64,000 bases of DNA from Pseudomonas fluorescens (GCF_018614775.1 NZ_JAGGOF010000025.1:62001-126000); one strand, 5' to 3'. Counted from the stretch's first letter, positions 1-8,605 are shown. A program made the numbers and translations. Notes: generated from the letters alone by a model not told the origin.

Positions 1-461
1 CATTGCTCGACTATTGCCTGGCGCGGGGCTACGAGCTGCGATTCATCGAGTTGATGCGCATGGGCCACCTGGCCAGCGACTCCAATGCATTCCTGCAGCA
101 GTTCGTCAGCCTCCAGCAATTGCTCAGCCTGATCGGTGGTCAGTACGAGTACCTGCAAGCCGACGCGCCAGTGGATGCCACGGCGGTGCGCTATGAGATT
201 CCGGGGCAGGGGCATTTTGGTGTGATTGCAAACGAAAGCGTGCCGTTTTGCCGTACCTGTTCGCGGCTGCGGTTGTCCTCCACGGGGTGGTTGCATGGTT
301 GCCTGTCGTCGAGCAATCGGCACTTCGTCGGGGACCTGCTGGACAAACCTCGTCACCAGGCGCTGCCAGCCTTGCAGCGGTTGCTGGTCAAGGCCCTGGG
401 CGATAAGCAGGAAGTGGCATTTTCCGGCGGCGCGACCGTGATGAAGATCATCGGCGGCTGA
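1..461 (+). CDS. moaA: GTP 3',8-cyclase MoaA, C-terminal part (5' end outside window)
   Basis: The reading frame is open from the left edge, so only about the last 150 residues are present. MoaA is the radical-SAM enzyme that makes the first intermediate of molybdopterin from GTP. The visible part holds its second [4Fe-4S] site, seen as FCRTC followed 13 residues later by another cysteine (LHGC, near residue 98 of the fragment), and it ends in the Gly-rich tail IIGG that the family uses near the active site. The upstream text RFIELMRMGH also fits MoaA. Pseudomonads often carry more than one moaA, so this may be a paralogue. The radical-SAM CX3CX2C motif lies outside the window and cannot be checked. 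Confidence 0.88.
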   Translation, partial: LLDYCLARGYELRFIELMRMGHLASDSNAFLQQFVSLQQLLSLIGGQYEYLQADAPVDATAVRYEIPGQGHFGVIANESVPFCRTCSRLRLSSTGWLHGCLSSSNRHFVGDLLDKPRHQALPALQRLLVKALGDKQEVAFSGGATVMKIIGG

Positions 462-469
462 TCCGGCGC

Positions 470-537
470 AATCGCGGGCAAGCCTTGCTCCCACAATGTA
501 AACACCGTACCTGTGGAGCAGGGCTTGTCCGGGATAC
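470..537. repeat. Degenerate REP pair
   Basis: Two facing half-sites, GCGGGCAAGCCTTGCTCCCACA and CTGTGGAGCAGGGCTTGTCC, form a worn version of the REP palindrome seen elsewhere in the window. It lies in the gap between moaA and the lipoprotein gene. It probably forms a hairpin in the transcript and may act as a weak end to moaA transcription. Confidence 0.55.
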
Positions 538-651
538 AGTCTCTTCATTCCCCCTGAATAAATCTGACAGCCCGCATTTCATTGAGCTGGCGCAAAAGCT
601 GCATCCCACGACCATTCGCCGGTTTTCCGACACCGGTTCTTGGAGGGTAGG

Positions 652-1257
652 ATGCGTAGCCTGGTTTTGCTGCTGGCCGTTTTGGCGCTTGGCGGTTGCA
701 TGAATGTCAGCGACATGGGAGAGGGCGTTCGTTATCACATGAGCGACGCCGGCCTGCTGGACCATAGCGACAGCCGTCGGGTGAACAACCTGCGTATCCA
801 GCCGGACTCGTTCATCTTTATTGCCCAGGGCGCCTTTGCCCCGCCAGGCAGCGCCTATCCGCGGCCCAATGTCGTGGCTGAAGAAGCCTTCAACGGTTTC
901 ATCGAATATTTCCCCATGGTCCGCCGCGCCCGGGTTCCGGAAGGCCTTGACCAGGCGATGGGCGAAGCCCGTGCCGCCGGCGCGCATTACCTGCTGTACA
1001 CCCGCTTTGCCAAGGCCGATAACCGCATCGGTAACGGCGACGAATGGGCGGATGAAGAAGCCGTGGATCGCCTGGGTGTCGATACCAGCGTGATTCAGAT
1101 CATGTTGATCGAGACCAGCACCCAGTATTTGATTGATACTGCACGCATCAAGAGTCGTGGCGGTTTACTGACGTTGCACGACACACAGCCCCAGGACCTC
1201 ATCGCCACGCCGTTGCGTGAATATGCCCGCAGCCTGCTGGGGATGAGCGACGAATAA
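652..1257 (+). CDS. DUF4823-type lipoprotein
   Basis: This 201-residue protein starts at the ATG preceded by GGAGGGTAGG. The N-terminus is a lipoprotein signal: a basic residue, a leucine-rich core, then the lipobox LGGC with Cys15 as the lipidated residue. The rest is soluble and alpha/beta in character, with motifs such as HYLLYTRFAKADNRIG. The overall text matches the DUF4823 lipoproteins of Pseudomonas as I remember them; their function is unknown. Residue +2 after Cys is Asn, not Asp, so outer-membrane sorting is expected. The DUF1285 gene follows after 13 bases and is probably co-transcribed. Confidence 0.75.
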   Translation: MRSLVLLLAVLALGGCMNVSDMGEGVRYHMSDAGLLDHSDSRRVNNLRIQPDSFIFIAQGAFAPPGSAYPRPNVVAEEAFNGFIEYFPMVRRARVPEGLDQAMGEARAAGAHYLLYTRFAKADNRIGNGDEWADEEAVDRLGVDTSVIQIMLIETSTQYLIDTARIKSRGGLLTLHDTQPQDLIATPLREYARSLLGMSDE

Positions 1258-1270
1258 ACAAGGAGTCACC

Positions 1271-1831
1271 ATGAGCGGACCGCAAAAAGCCAATGACTTG
1301 CTGGGGCAGATCCCCAAGACCAAAGGCCTGCCGCCGGTCCATTTGTGGAACCCGGATTTCTGCGGCGACATCGACATGCGCATCGCCCGGGACGGCACCT
1401 GGTATTACCTGGGCACGCCCATTGGGCGAAAGCCGATGGTCAAGCTGTTCTCCACCATCATCCGCCGCGACGGCGATGATTACTTTCTCATTACCCCGGT
1501 GGAAAAAGTCGGCATCCAGGTCGACGATGCGCCGTTCGTGGCCGTGATCCTGGAAGTCGAAGGCGAGGGGGAAGGCCAGGTGTTGCGCTTCACCTCCAAT
1601 GTCGACGAAATCATTGAGGCCGGTGGCGAGCATCCGATGCGGGTAGTGATCGATCCGCAGACCCAGGAACCCGCCCCCTATGTGCATGTGCGCAGCAATC
1701 TCGAAGCGCTGATCCATCGCAATGTGTTCTATCAGCTGGTGGAGCTGGCGGTCAGCCGCGAGATCGACGGGCAGCGCTGGCTGGGTGTGTGGAGTGGCGG
1801 GGTATTCTTTCCGATCGGCCTTGAACCCTGA
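1271..1831 (+). CDS. DUF1285 domain protein
   Basis: A 186-residue soluble protein whose start is set by AGGAGTCACC just upstream. Features that recall the DUF1285 family are the early segment IPKTKGLPPVHLWNP, the GTWYYLGTPIGRKPMVKLFS block and the C-terminal LGVWSGGVFFPIG. The family is common in proteobacteria and has no assigned enzyme activity. No signal peptide or membrane segment is visible, so it is probably cytoplasmic. It lies directly after the lipoprotein gene in the same direction and is followed by a REPIN-type hairpin that may end the transcript. Confidence 0.75.
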   Translation: MSGPQKANDLLGQIPKTKGLPPVHLWNPDFCGDIDMRIARDGTWYYLGTPIGRKPMVKLFSTIIRRDGDDYFLITPVEKVGIQVDDAPFVAVILEVEGEGEGQVLRFTSNVDEIIEAGGEHPMRVVIDPQTQEPAPYVHVRSNLEALIHRNVFYQLVELAVSREIDGQRWLGVWSGGVFFPIGLEP

Positions 1832-1839
1832 TTCACCCA

Positions 1840-1929
1840 TGTGGGAGCGAGCCTGCTCGCGATAGCGGCGTGTCAGTAACGGGTTGGTCAACTGACCCGC
1901 CGCTATCGCGAGCAGGCTCGCTCCCACAG
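1840..1929. repeat. REPIN (two facing REP palindromes)
   Basis: TGTGGGAGCGAGCCTGCTCGCGATAGCGG and its inverse complement face each other across about 30 bases. This is the standard two-REP unit of P. fluorescens-group genomes. The same unit recurs near 8.4-8.6 kb and 37.0 kb. It sits between the DUF1285 gene and the GntR promoter and can fold into one long hairpin. Confidence 0.9.
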
Positions 1930-1950
1930 TTCGTTCCTGCCAAAATTCAA

Positions 1951-1979
1951 TTGACACCCAATCATATGATGATTAGCGT
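1951..1979 (+). promoter_or_regulatory. Promoter with GntR-type dyad upstream of the GntR regulator
   Basis: A consensus -35 element TTGACA (1951-1956) is followed by the perfect palindrome ATCATATGAT (1961-1970) and GATT. The reverse complement, AATCATCATATGAT, matches the site before araF at 4620-4633 (AATCATCATACGAT) with one mismatch. A dyad inside the -35/-10 spacer suggests autorepression by the FadR-family regulator encoded just downstream. That the regulator binds here is inferred from position and from the repeated motif. Confidence 0.65.
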
Positions 1980-2012
1980 AAGCCATCTATAAGAGTGGCC
2001 CGCGGGGTTGTC

Positions 2013-2759
2013 ATGTCCAGCAGTTTTCACGCATCGACCGTCGATTGGCTGGGTGGCTGGATCGCCGCCGGCCAGGTCAAGCCTGGGCAAACCATCAAGG
2101 TCGAAGCAGACCTGGGCGAGCAACTGGGTGTCAGCCGCACGGTGATTCGCGAGGCCATCAAGACCCTGGTCGCCAAAGGCATGCTGGAAGTCGGGCCGAA
2201 AGTCGGCACGCGAGTGTTGCCGGTGCGTCGCTGGAATCTGTTCGATCCGCAAGTGGTCGGCTGGCTGTCGCGCAGCGGTCTGCCGGAAAACTTTGTCGAT
2301 GACCTGCAGGACCTGCGCCGTACCATCGAACCGATGGCGGTGCGCTGGGCCTGCGAGCGGGCCACGGCCGATCAGGTGCAGGCGATTCGCCTGGCCTATC
2401 ATGCCCTGGAGCGGGCCGTGGACAGCGGCGCCGATTACAACCGCGCCGACCAGTTCTTCCACGAGTGCATCCTCGCCGCCAGCCATAATCAATTCATCGA
2501 ACAGATGGTCCCCGCCCTCGGGGCGCTGCTGGCGGTATCCTTCGAAGTGTCCGCCGCCGATCCGGATGAACTGCGACGCACATTGCCTATCCATAAGGAC
2601 ATCGCCGAAGCCATTGCCGCCCGTGACGCGGCGCGCGGCGTCTGGGCGTGCATGACCCTGATCGACAACGCCGACCTGGCCATCAAACGCTTTTACCCCA
2701 ATGTCATGGCCGGTCGCCTCGATCCTGCCGGACAAGCCGGGAACAGGAGATTCCAATGA
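2013..2759 (+). CDS. GntR/FadR-family transcriptional regulator of the galactose/arabinose locus
   Basis: A 248-residue regulator. Residues ~5-75 form the winged helix (LGEQLGVSRTVIREAIKTL is the recognition region) and the remainder is an all-helical FCD ligand domain (DLQDLRRTIEPMAVRWA, ADQFFHECILAASHN). DgoR of E. coli, which answers galactonate pathway intermediates, is of this type. I prefer the ATG at 2013, preceded by GCGGGG, over the in-frame GTG at 1995. The stop overlaps the start of the lactonase gene (ATGA), so the two are translationally coupled. It probably represses itself and araFGH through the shared dyad upstream of both; the ligand is likely a pathway lactone or acid, which is inference. 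Confidence 0.85.
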   Translation: MSSSFHASTVDWLGGWIAAGQVKPGQTIKVEADLGEQLGVSRTVIREAIKTLVAKGMLEVGPKVGTRVLPVRRWNLFDPQVVGWLSRSGLPENFVDDLQDLRRTIEPMAVRWACERATADQVQAIRLAYHALERAVDSGADYNRADQFFHECILAASHNQFIEQMVPALGALLAVSFEVSAADPDELRRTLPIHKDIAEAIAARDAARGVWACMTLIDNADLAIKRFYPNVMAGRLDPAGQAGNRRFQ

Positions 2760-3631
2760 AGTGGAAGGCTGTGACGGAACACCGTGCCCAACTGGGCGAA
2801 GGGCCCTTCTGGGACGAGCCGACCCAGGCGCTGTATTGGGTCGATATCGCCGGCAAGCAGGCGCTGCGGCTGATCGGCGCCAATGTGCAGATCTGGCAGA
2901 TGCCCGAACATGTCTCGGCCTTTATCCCGACCCAGAGTGGCGACGCGCTGGTCACCCTGAGCAGCGGTGTCTATCGGTTGGACCTGGATTCGCCGGGGCT
3001 GGAACCGCGCTTGACGTTGCTGTGCATGGCCGACCCGCAGCCGGGCAACCGTCCCAACGAGGCCCGGTGCGACGTCTTGGGCCAACTCTGGCTTGGCACC
3101 ATGCAGAACAACATCGGTGACGCGGGTGAAGACTTGCCGGTCGAGCGGCGCTCCGGCGGGCTGTTTCGCGTCGGCGGCGATGGCCGGGTCATGCCGTTGT
3201 TGCGCGGGTTAGGCATCCCCAACACGTTGCTCTGGAGCCCGGACGGCACCACGGTGTATTTCGGCGAAAGCCTCGACGGCACGTTGTACAAGCACTTTAT
3301 CTACCCCGAAGGCAACCTGGCGCCGGCCGAGGTCTGGTTTGGTCCGCACCCGCGTGGCGGGCCCGATGGCTCGGCGATGGATGCCCGGGGTTATGTCTGG
3401 AATGCGCGCTGGGACGGCAGTTGCCTGTTGCGTTTGCACCCCGATGGCCATGTCGATCGGGTGATCGAATTGCCCGTCAGCCGTCCCACCAGTTGCGTGT
3501 TCGGTGGCGAAGACCTCAAGACCCTGTACATCACCAGCGCGGCGAGCCCACTGGGGCATCCGCTGGACGGTGCGGTGCTGTCGATGCGAGTCGATGTGCC
3601 AGGCGTCGCGTGCACGAGGTTTGCCGGTTAA
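2756..3631 (+). CDS. SMP-30/gluconolactonase-family sugar lactonase
   Basis: This 291-residue six-bladed beta-propeller hydrolyses a sugar lactone to the aldonic acid. Family signs are the N-terminal metal-ligand segment LGEGPFWDE, NRPNEARCD in the second blade, GIPNTLLWSPDGTTVYF, and the closing RPTSCVFGGEDLKTLYITS. The ORF is open further upstream, but the ATG at 2756, inside the stop codon of the GntR gene and preceded by AGGAG, is the natural start. Position between a sugar-acid regulator and a sugar dehydrogenase makes galactono- or arabinono-lactone the likely substrate, converting the product of the SDR enzyme downstream. Confidence 0.87.
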   Translation: MKWKAVTEHRAQLGEGPFWDEPTQALYWVDIAGKQALRLIGANVQIWQMPEHVSAFIPTQSGDALVTLSSGVYRLDLDSPGLEPRLTLLCMADPQPGNRPNEARCDVLGQLWLGTMQNNIGDAGEDLPVERRSGGLFRVGGDGRVMPLLRGLGIPNTLLWSPDGTTVYFGESLDGTLYKHFIYPEGNLAPAEVWFGPHPRGGPDGSAMDARGYVWNARWDGSCLLRLHPDGHVDRVIELPVSRPTSCVFGGEDLKTLYITSAASPLGHPLDGAVLSMRVDVPGVACTRFAG

Positions 3632-3691
3632 ATCCCAAAATATGGGATGTAAATATATATATTGAGATTAGCTGGCGGCCGGGTTTATAGT
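3632..3691 (+). promoter_or_regulatory. Promoter plus 17-bp inverted repeat, copy 1 (upstream of sugar dehydrogenase)
   Basis: The perfect dyad ATCCCAAAATATGGGAT (3632-3648) lies 13 bases before a strong promoter, TTGAGA (3662-3667), an 18-base spacer and TATAGT (3686-3691). The same arrangement, with the same gaps, stands before dgoK at 11429-11488. The dyad centre is near -57 from the expected start site, a place used by activators. The adjacent IclR gene at 15.9 kb is the most likely regulator, but this is inference. Confidence 0.7.
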
Positions 3692-3743
3692 CGGCTCCAT
3701 CAGTAATACGCACTCACACTAAAAAAACAAAACAGGTGAAGTG

Positions 3744-4580
3744 ATGCAACGATCCCCATCCATGGCTCAAGCGCTTTGCTTGCCGCCCGTGCCGGAGCCG
3801 CCGAAAGGCGAACGCCTGAAGCACAAGGTCGTCCTGCTGACTGGCGCCGCCCAGGGGATTGGCGAGGCGATCGTCGCCGCCTTCGCCTCGCAACAGGCAC
3901 GGCTGGTGATCAGCGATATCCAGGCGGAAAAGGTCGAGCAAGTTGCCGCACTGTGGCGTGAACGCGGCGCGGATGTCCAGGCGATGAAAGCCGACGTGTC
4001 GCAGCCACGCGACCTCGATGCCATGGCCCGTCGCGCCGTCGAATTGCACGGGCGCATCGACGTGCTGGTGAACTGCGCCGGCGTGAACGTTTTCCGTGAC
4101 CCGCTGGAGATGACCGAGGATGACTGGCGCCGCTGTTTCGCCATCGACCTCGATGGCGCCTGGTACGGCTGCAAAGCAGTCTTGCCGCAGATGATCGAGC
4201 AAGGCGTGGGCAGCATCATCAACATCGCCTCCACCCATTCGTCCCACATCATTCCCGGCTGTTTCCCCTACCCGGTGGCCAAGCATGGCCTGCTAGGCCT
4301 CACGCGCGCCCTGGGCATCGAATACGCGCCCAAAGGGGTCCGCGTGAACGCCATTGCGCCGGGGTATATCGAAACCCAACTGAACGTCGACTACTGGAAC
4401 GGCTTTGCCGATCCCCAGGCCGAACGCCAGCGTGCGCTGGATCTGCACCCGCCACGGCGTATCGGGCAACCGATCGAAGTGGCAATGACGGCCGTGTTCC
4501 TGGCCAGTGATGAAGCACCTTTTATCAATGCCTCATGCATCACCATCGATGGTGGACGTTCGGTCATGTACCACGACTGA
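3744..4580 (+). CDS. SDR-family sugar 1-dehydrogenase (probable D-galactose/L-arabinose dehydrogenase)
   Basis: A 278-residue classical short-chain dehydrogenase. It shows the nucleotide-binding TGAAQGIG near residue 38, NCAGVN, and the catalytic YPVAK. The acidic residue in ISDIQ after strand 2 favours NAD. The ATG at 3744 follows AGGTGAAGTG; a GTG directly before it is also possible. An extra ~25 N-terminal residues precede the Rossmann fold. The gene follows the lactonase and precedes the sugar importer, and it shares an almost identical promoter module with dgoK, so the probable job is oxidising the imported sugar to its lactone. The exact sugar is not shown by the sequence. Confidence 0.8.
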   Translation: MQRSPSMAQALCLPPVPEPPKGERLKHKVVLLTGAAQGIGEAIVAAFASQQARLVISDIQAEKVEQVAALWRERGADVQAMKADVSQPRDLDAMARRAVELHGRIDVLVNCAGVNVFRDPLEMTEDDWRRCFAIDLDGAWYGCKAVLPQMIEQGVGSIINIASTHSSHIIPGCFPYPVAKHGLLGLTRALGIEYAPKGVRVNAIAPGYIETQLNVDYWNGFADPQAERQRALDLHPPRRIGQPIEVAMTAVFLASDEAPFINASCITIDGGRSVMYHD

Positions 4581-4610
4581 ATATTCCTGGGTTGCAGTCG
4601 GAAAATTCGC

Positions 4611-4640
4611 CTGTCATCCAATCATCATACGATATGACTA
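4611..4640 (+). promoter_or_regulatory. GntR-type operator upstream of araF
   Basis: AATCATCATACGATATG (4620-4636) matches the reverse complement of the dyad in the GntR promoter (1958-1974) at 14 of 17 positions. A possible promoter, CTGTCA followed by TATGAC, overlaps it. This suggests that the GntR regulator represses the importer operon directly. The rest of the 174-base gap shows AT-rich leader sequence and the araF ribosome site AAGGAG. Confidence 0.6.
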
Positions 4641-4754
4641 TTTAGGCCTATGCTGTGTAGCAACTTGATGTAACCGTCCAGCCTGCGCTTTCCCACCCAC
4701 GGTGGAGCAGAAACTGGACGTCTGGCTTTCAATAAAAAAAACAAGGAGTCAACT

Positions 4755-5759
4755 ATGAAGCATCGTCGTGGGATCCGTTCCCTGTGCCGCGTCGCCCTGG
4801 CCGTTGCCGCGGTCGGTCTCAGCAGTAGCTTGCTGGCGGCTGAAGAAGTGAAGATCGGTTTTCTGGTCAAGCAGGCCGAGGAGCCTTGGTTCCAGACCGA
4901 GTGGGCGTTCGCCGAGAAGGCGGGCAAGGACAAAGGCTTCAAGGTGATCAAGATCGCCGTGCCGGACGGCGAGAAAACCCTCTCGGCCATCGACAGCCTC
5001 GCCGCCAACGGTGCCAAGGGTTTTGTGATCTGCCCGCCGGACGTGTCCCTCGGCCCGGCCATCATGGCCAAGGCCAAGCTCAATGATCTGAAAGTCATTG
5101 CCGTCGATGACCGTTTCGTCGATGCCAACGGCAAGTTCATGGAAGACGTCCCGTACCTGGGCATGGCCGCGTTCGAAGTCGGCCAGAAGCAGGGCGCCGC
5201 CATGGCTACCGAAGCGAAAAAACGCGGCTGGGACTGGAAAGAAACCTACGCCGTGATCAACACCTACAATGAACTGGACACGGGCAAGAAGCGCACCGAC
5301 GGTTCGGTGGATGCCCTCAAGAAAGCCGGTATTCCGGATGACCACATCCTCTTCACCGCGCTCAAGACCCTCGACGTACCGGGCAGCATGGACTCCACCA
5401 ACTCTGCACTGGTGAAACTGCCGAGCGGCGCGAAGAACCTGATCATCGGCGGCATGAACGACAACACCGTGCTGGGCGGCGTGCGCGCCACCGAAAGCGC
5501 CGGCTTCAAGGCGGCCAACGTGATCGGGATCGGCATCAACGGCACCGACGCCATCGGCGAGCTGAAGAAACCCGACAGCGGCTTCTTCGGTTCGATGCTG
5601 CCTAGCCCGCACATCGAGGGCTACAAGACCGCCGAGATGATGTACGAGTGGATCACCACCGGCAAGGAACCGCCGAAGTACACCGCGATGGACGAGGTGA
5701 CGCTGATCACCCGCGAGAACTTCAAGCAGGAGCTGGAAAAAATCGGCCTGTGGAACTGA
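4755..5759 (+). CDS. araF: L-arabinose/D-galactose ABC transporter, periplasmic binding protein AraF
   Basis: A 334-residue periplasmic sugar-binding protein with a signal peptide of about 29 residues ending at LLAAEE. The mature text is strikingly close to E. coli AraF: KIGFLVKQAEEPWFQTEW, PDGEKTLSAIDSLA, GMNDNTVLGGVRATE and GFFGSMLPSPHIEGYK. E. coli AraF binds L-arabinose and also D-galactose and D-fucose, which suits the oxidative galactose genes around it. Start is at the ATG after AAGGAGTCAACT. It is first in an araFGH operon under a GntR-type dyad. Confidence 0.93.
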   Translation: MKHRRGIRSLCRVALAVAAVGLSSSLLAAEEVKIGFLVKQAEEPWFQTEWAFAEKAGKDKGFKVIKIAVPDGEKTLSAIDSLAANGAKGFVICPPDVSLGPAIMAKAKLNDLKVIAVDDRFVDANGKFMEDVPYLGMAAFEVGQKQGAAMATEAKKRGWDWKETYAVINTYNELDTGKKRTDGSVDALKKAGIPDDHILFTALKTLDVPGSMDSTNSALVKLPSGAKNLIIGGMNDNTVLGGVRATESAGFKAANVIGIGINGTDAIGELKKPDSGFFGSMLPSPHIEGYKTAEMMYEWITTGKEPPKYTAMDEVTLITRENFKQELEKIGLWN

Positions 5760-5825
5760 CGGCTGGTTGATTCAAAAGCGGTCCTGGCAACGGGGCCGCT
5801 TGATCTCTGTGAGTTCGAGGTGGTT

Positions 5826-7370
5826 ATGCAAGCGCAAACAGCGACACAACAACACAACATCGGCGGCAGCCTGCGGTTCAACGGGATCGGCAAGACCTTT
5901 CCCGGCGTGCAGGCGCTGGCCAATATCAGTTTCGTCGCACATCCGGGGCAGGTCCATGCCTTGATGGGCGAGAACGGCGCGGGCAAGTCCACGTTGCTGA
6001 AGATCCTCGGCGGCGCCTACATCCCGAGCAGCGGCGAGCTGCAGATCGGCGAGCAGACGATGGCCTTCAAATCCACCGCCGACAGCATCGCCAGCGGCGT
6101 GGCGGTGATCCACCAGGAATTGCACCTGGTGCCGGAAATGACCGTCGCCGAGAACCTGTTCCTGGGCCATCTGCCGGCTCGCTTTGGCCTGGTCAATCGC
6201 GGGCTGCTGCGCCAGCAGGCGCTGAAGCTGCTCAAGGGCCTGGCCGATGAGATCGACCCGCAGGAAAAGGTCGGTCGCCTGTCCCTCGGTCAGCGCCAAC
6301 TGGTGGAAATCGCCAAGGCTCTGTCCCGTGGCGCCCACGTCATTGCTTTCGATGAGCCGACCAGCAGCCTTTCGGCGCGGGAAATCGATCGGCTGATGGC
6401 GATCATCGCGCGGTTGCGGGACGAGGGCAAAGTGGTGCTGTATGTCAGCCATCGCATGGAAGAGGTGTTCCGCATCTGTAACGCGGTGACGGTGTTCAAG
6501 GACGGTCGCTACGTACGCACCTTCGAGGACATGAGCGAGTTGACCCACGATCAGTTGGTCACCTGCATGGTCGGTCGTGATATCCAGGACATCTACGATT
6601 ACCGTCCCCGCGCGTGCGGCGAAGTGGCGCTGCGGGTTGATCGCCTGCTGGGTCCGGGGCTGCGTGAACCGGTGAGTTTCCAGGTGCACAAGGGTGAAAT
6701 CCTCGGGCTGTTCGGGCTGGTGGGGGCTGGTCGTACCGAGCTGCTGCGTTTGCTCAGCGGCCTGGAGCGCCAGACCGAAGGCAGCCTGGTCCTGCATGGC
6801 GAGGAACTGAAGCTGCGCTCACCTCGGGACGCCATCGGCGCCGGCGTGCTGCTCTGCCCGGAAGACCGCAAGAAGGAAGGCATCATGCCCCTGGGCAGTG
6901 TGGCCGAGAACATCAACATCAGCGCCCGCAGCAGCCATTCCACCCTCGGTTGCCTGTTGCGCGGCGAGTGGGAGCGGGGCAATGCCGACAAACAGATCAA
7001 GGCGCTGAAAGTGAAGACCCCGACGGCAGGGCAGAAAATCATGTACCTGTCCGGCGGCAATCAGCAGAAGGCGATCCTCGGTCGCTGGCTGTCGATGCCG
7101 ATGAAGGTCCTGCTGCTGGACGAGCCGACCCGCGGCATCGACATCGGCGCCAAGGCCGAGATCTACCAGATCATCCACAACCTGGCGGCCGACGGCATCG
7201 CGGTGATTGTGGTGTCCAGCGACCTGATGGAAGTGATGGGCATTTCCGACCGAATCCTGGTGCTCTGCGAAGGGGTCATGCGTGGCGAGCTGCCGCGTGA
7301 CCAGGCCAATGAATCCAACCTGCTGCAACTGGCGCTGCCACGCCAACGCGTTGCCGACGCGGCGAACTGA
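5826..7370 (+). CDS. araG: Sugar ABC transporter ATPase AraG
   Basis: A 514-residue tandem ATPase of the CUT2 sugar-import family. The first cassette has Walker A GENGAGKST, signature LSLGQRQ and Walker B VIAFDEP. The second has the altered P-loop GLVGAGRTELL usual in this family, signature LSGGNQQK and LLLDEPTRGIDIGAK. It drives uptake through AraH. I chose the ATG at 5826, placed after GAGG, rather than the GTG two codons earlier. It begins 66 bases after araF and ends nine bases before araH. Confidence 0.93.
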   Translation: MQAQTATQQHNIGGSLRFNGIGKTFPGVQALANISFVAHPGQVHALMGENGAGKSTLLKILGGAYIPSSGELQIGEQTMAFKSTADSIASGVAVIHQELHLVPEMTVAENLFLGHLPARFGLVNRGLLRQQALKLLKGLADEIDPQEKVGRLSLGQRQLVEIAKALSRGAHVIAFDEPTSSLSAREIDRLMAIIARLRDEGKVVLYVSHRMEEVFRICNAVTVFKDGRYVRTFEDMSELTHDQLVTCMVGRDIQDIYDYRPRACGEVALRVDRLLGPGLREPVSFQVHKGEILGLFGLVGAGRTELLRLLSGLERQTEGSLVLHGEELKLRSPRDAIGAGVLLCPEDRKKEGIMPLGSVAENINISARSSHSTLGCLLRGEWERGNADKQIKALKVKTPTAGQKIMYLSGGNQQKAILGRWLSMPMKVLLLDEPTRGIDIGAKAEIYQIIHNLAADGIAVIVVSSDLMEVMGISDRILVLCEGVMRGELPRDQANESNLLQLALPRQRVADAAN

Positions 7371-7379
7371 GAGGTAATC

Positions 7380-8348
7380 ATGACCATTCAAAACAATGCA
7401 CTGCCAACGGCACGCAAACCCCTGGACCTGCGTCGTTTCCTCGATGACTGGGTCATGCTGCTGGCGGCCATCGGCATCTTCGTGCTCTGCACCCTGATGA
7501 TCGACAACTTCCTGTCGCCGTTGAACATGCGAGGCCTGGGCCTGGCCATTTCCACCACCGGCATCGCCGCCTGCACCATGTTGTATTGCCTGGCGTCCGG
7601 GCACTTCGACTTGTCGGTCGGCTCGGTAATTGCCTGTGCCGGCGTGGTCGCCGCCGTGGTAATGCGCGACACCAACAGCGTGTTCCTCGGTGTCAGTGCG
7701 GCGCTGGTGATGGGGCTGATTGTCGGCCTGATCAACGGCATCGTCATCGCCAAGCTGCGGGTCAATGCGTTGATCACCACGCTGGCAACGATGCAGATCG
7801 TTCGCGGCCTGGCCTACATCTTCGCCAACGGTAAAGCGGTGGGCGTGTCCCAGGAGTCGTTCTTCGTGTTCGGCAACGGCCAGATGTTCGGGGTCCCGGT
7901 GCCGATCCTGATCACCATCGTCTGCTTCCTGTTCTTCGGCTGGTTGCTGAACTACACCACCTACGGGCGCAACACCATGGCCATTGGTGGCAACCAGGAA
8001 GCGGCGTTGTTGGCGGGTGTTAACGTTGATCGCACCAAGATCATCATCTTCGCCGTGCACGGCGTGATCGGCGCCCTGGCCGGGGTGATCCTGGCTTCGC
8101 GCATGACCTCGGGCCAGCCGATGATCGGCCAGGGCTTTGAACTGACCGTGATCTCGGCCTGCGTGCTGGGCGGGGTGTCGTTGAGCGGCGGTATCGGCAT
8201 GATTCGCCATGTGATTGCCGGGGTGCTGATCCTGGCGATCATCGAAAACGCGATGAACCTGAAGAACATCGACACCTTCTACCAATACGTCATCCGCGGC
8301 TCGATCCTGCTGCTGGCCGTGGTGATCGACCGCTTGAAGCAACGCTGA
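7380..8348 (+). CDS. araH: Sugar ABC transporter permease AraH
   Basis: A 322-residue inner-membrane permease with about eight to ten hydrophobic segments. Family motifs include LASGHFDLSVGSV, the coupling segment NTMAIGGNQEAALLAGV and VLGGVSLSGGIG. It forms the channel for the AraF/AraG importer. The start follows GAGGTAATC. It is the last gene of the operon; a run of REP palindromes follows and may end or stabilise the transcript. Confidence 0.93.
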   Translation: MTIQNNALPTARKPLDLRRFLDDWVMLLAAIGIFVLCTLMIDNFLSPLNMRGLGLAISTTGIAACTMLYCLASGHFDLSVGSVIACAGVVAAVVMRDTNSVFLGVSAALVMGLIVGLINGIVIAKLRVNALITTLATMQIVRGLAYIFANGKAVGVSQESFFVFGNGQMFGVPVPILITIVCFLFFGWLLNYTTYGRNTMAIGGNQEAALLAGVNVDRTKIIIFAVHGVIGALAGVILASRMTSGQPMIGQGFELTVISACVLGGVSLSGGIGMIRHVIAGVLILAIIENAMNLKNIDTFYQYVIRGSILLLAVVIDRLKQR

Positions 8349-8370
8349 AAGCTGCATTGCCCGGGCGGGC

Positions 8371-8590
8371 CCCTTCGCGGGCAAGCCCGGCTCCCACAGG
8401 ATTCTGTGCCGGCCAAAGTTCTCTTGTGGGAGCCGAGCTTGCTCGCGATGAGGCCGGCAAATCCAACACCAAAGTAACCTGAGCCACCGCTATCGCGAGC
8501 AGGCTCGCTCCCACAGGTTTATGTGCCAATCCCAAAACCGGGGTATGCCATGTAACCCTGTGGGAGCGAGCCTGCTCGCGATGGCGTCAT
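8371..8590. repeat. Cluster of four REP palindromes
   Basis: Four REP units alternate in orientation: about 8375-8399, 8425-8457, 8487-8516 and 8558-8586. The last two carry the exact GAGCCTGCTCGC core, while the first two carry variants (AAGCCCGGCTCC and GAGCTTGCTCGC). Two REPINs of different subfamilies appear to have landed next to each other. The whole gap between araH and the next gene is made of these. Confidence 0.88.
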
Positions 8591-8605
8591 CCCTGACGCC
8601 AACCC

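Noticed and set aside
6819-8384. 521-codon minus-strand ORF opposite araG/araH
   Set aside because: Extreme His/Gln/Asp content and no start site; it is the high-GC shadow of two clear ABC transporter genes.
8371-8590. CRISPR-like spacing of short repeats
   Set aside because: The units are REP palindromes in alternating orientation with irregular gaps, and no cas genes are present.
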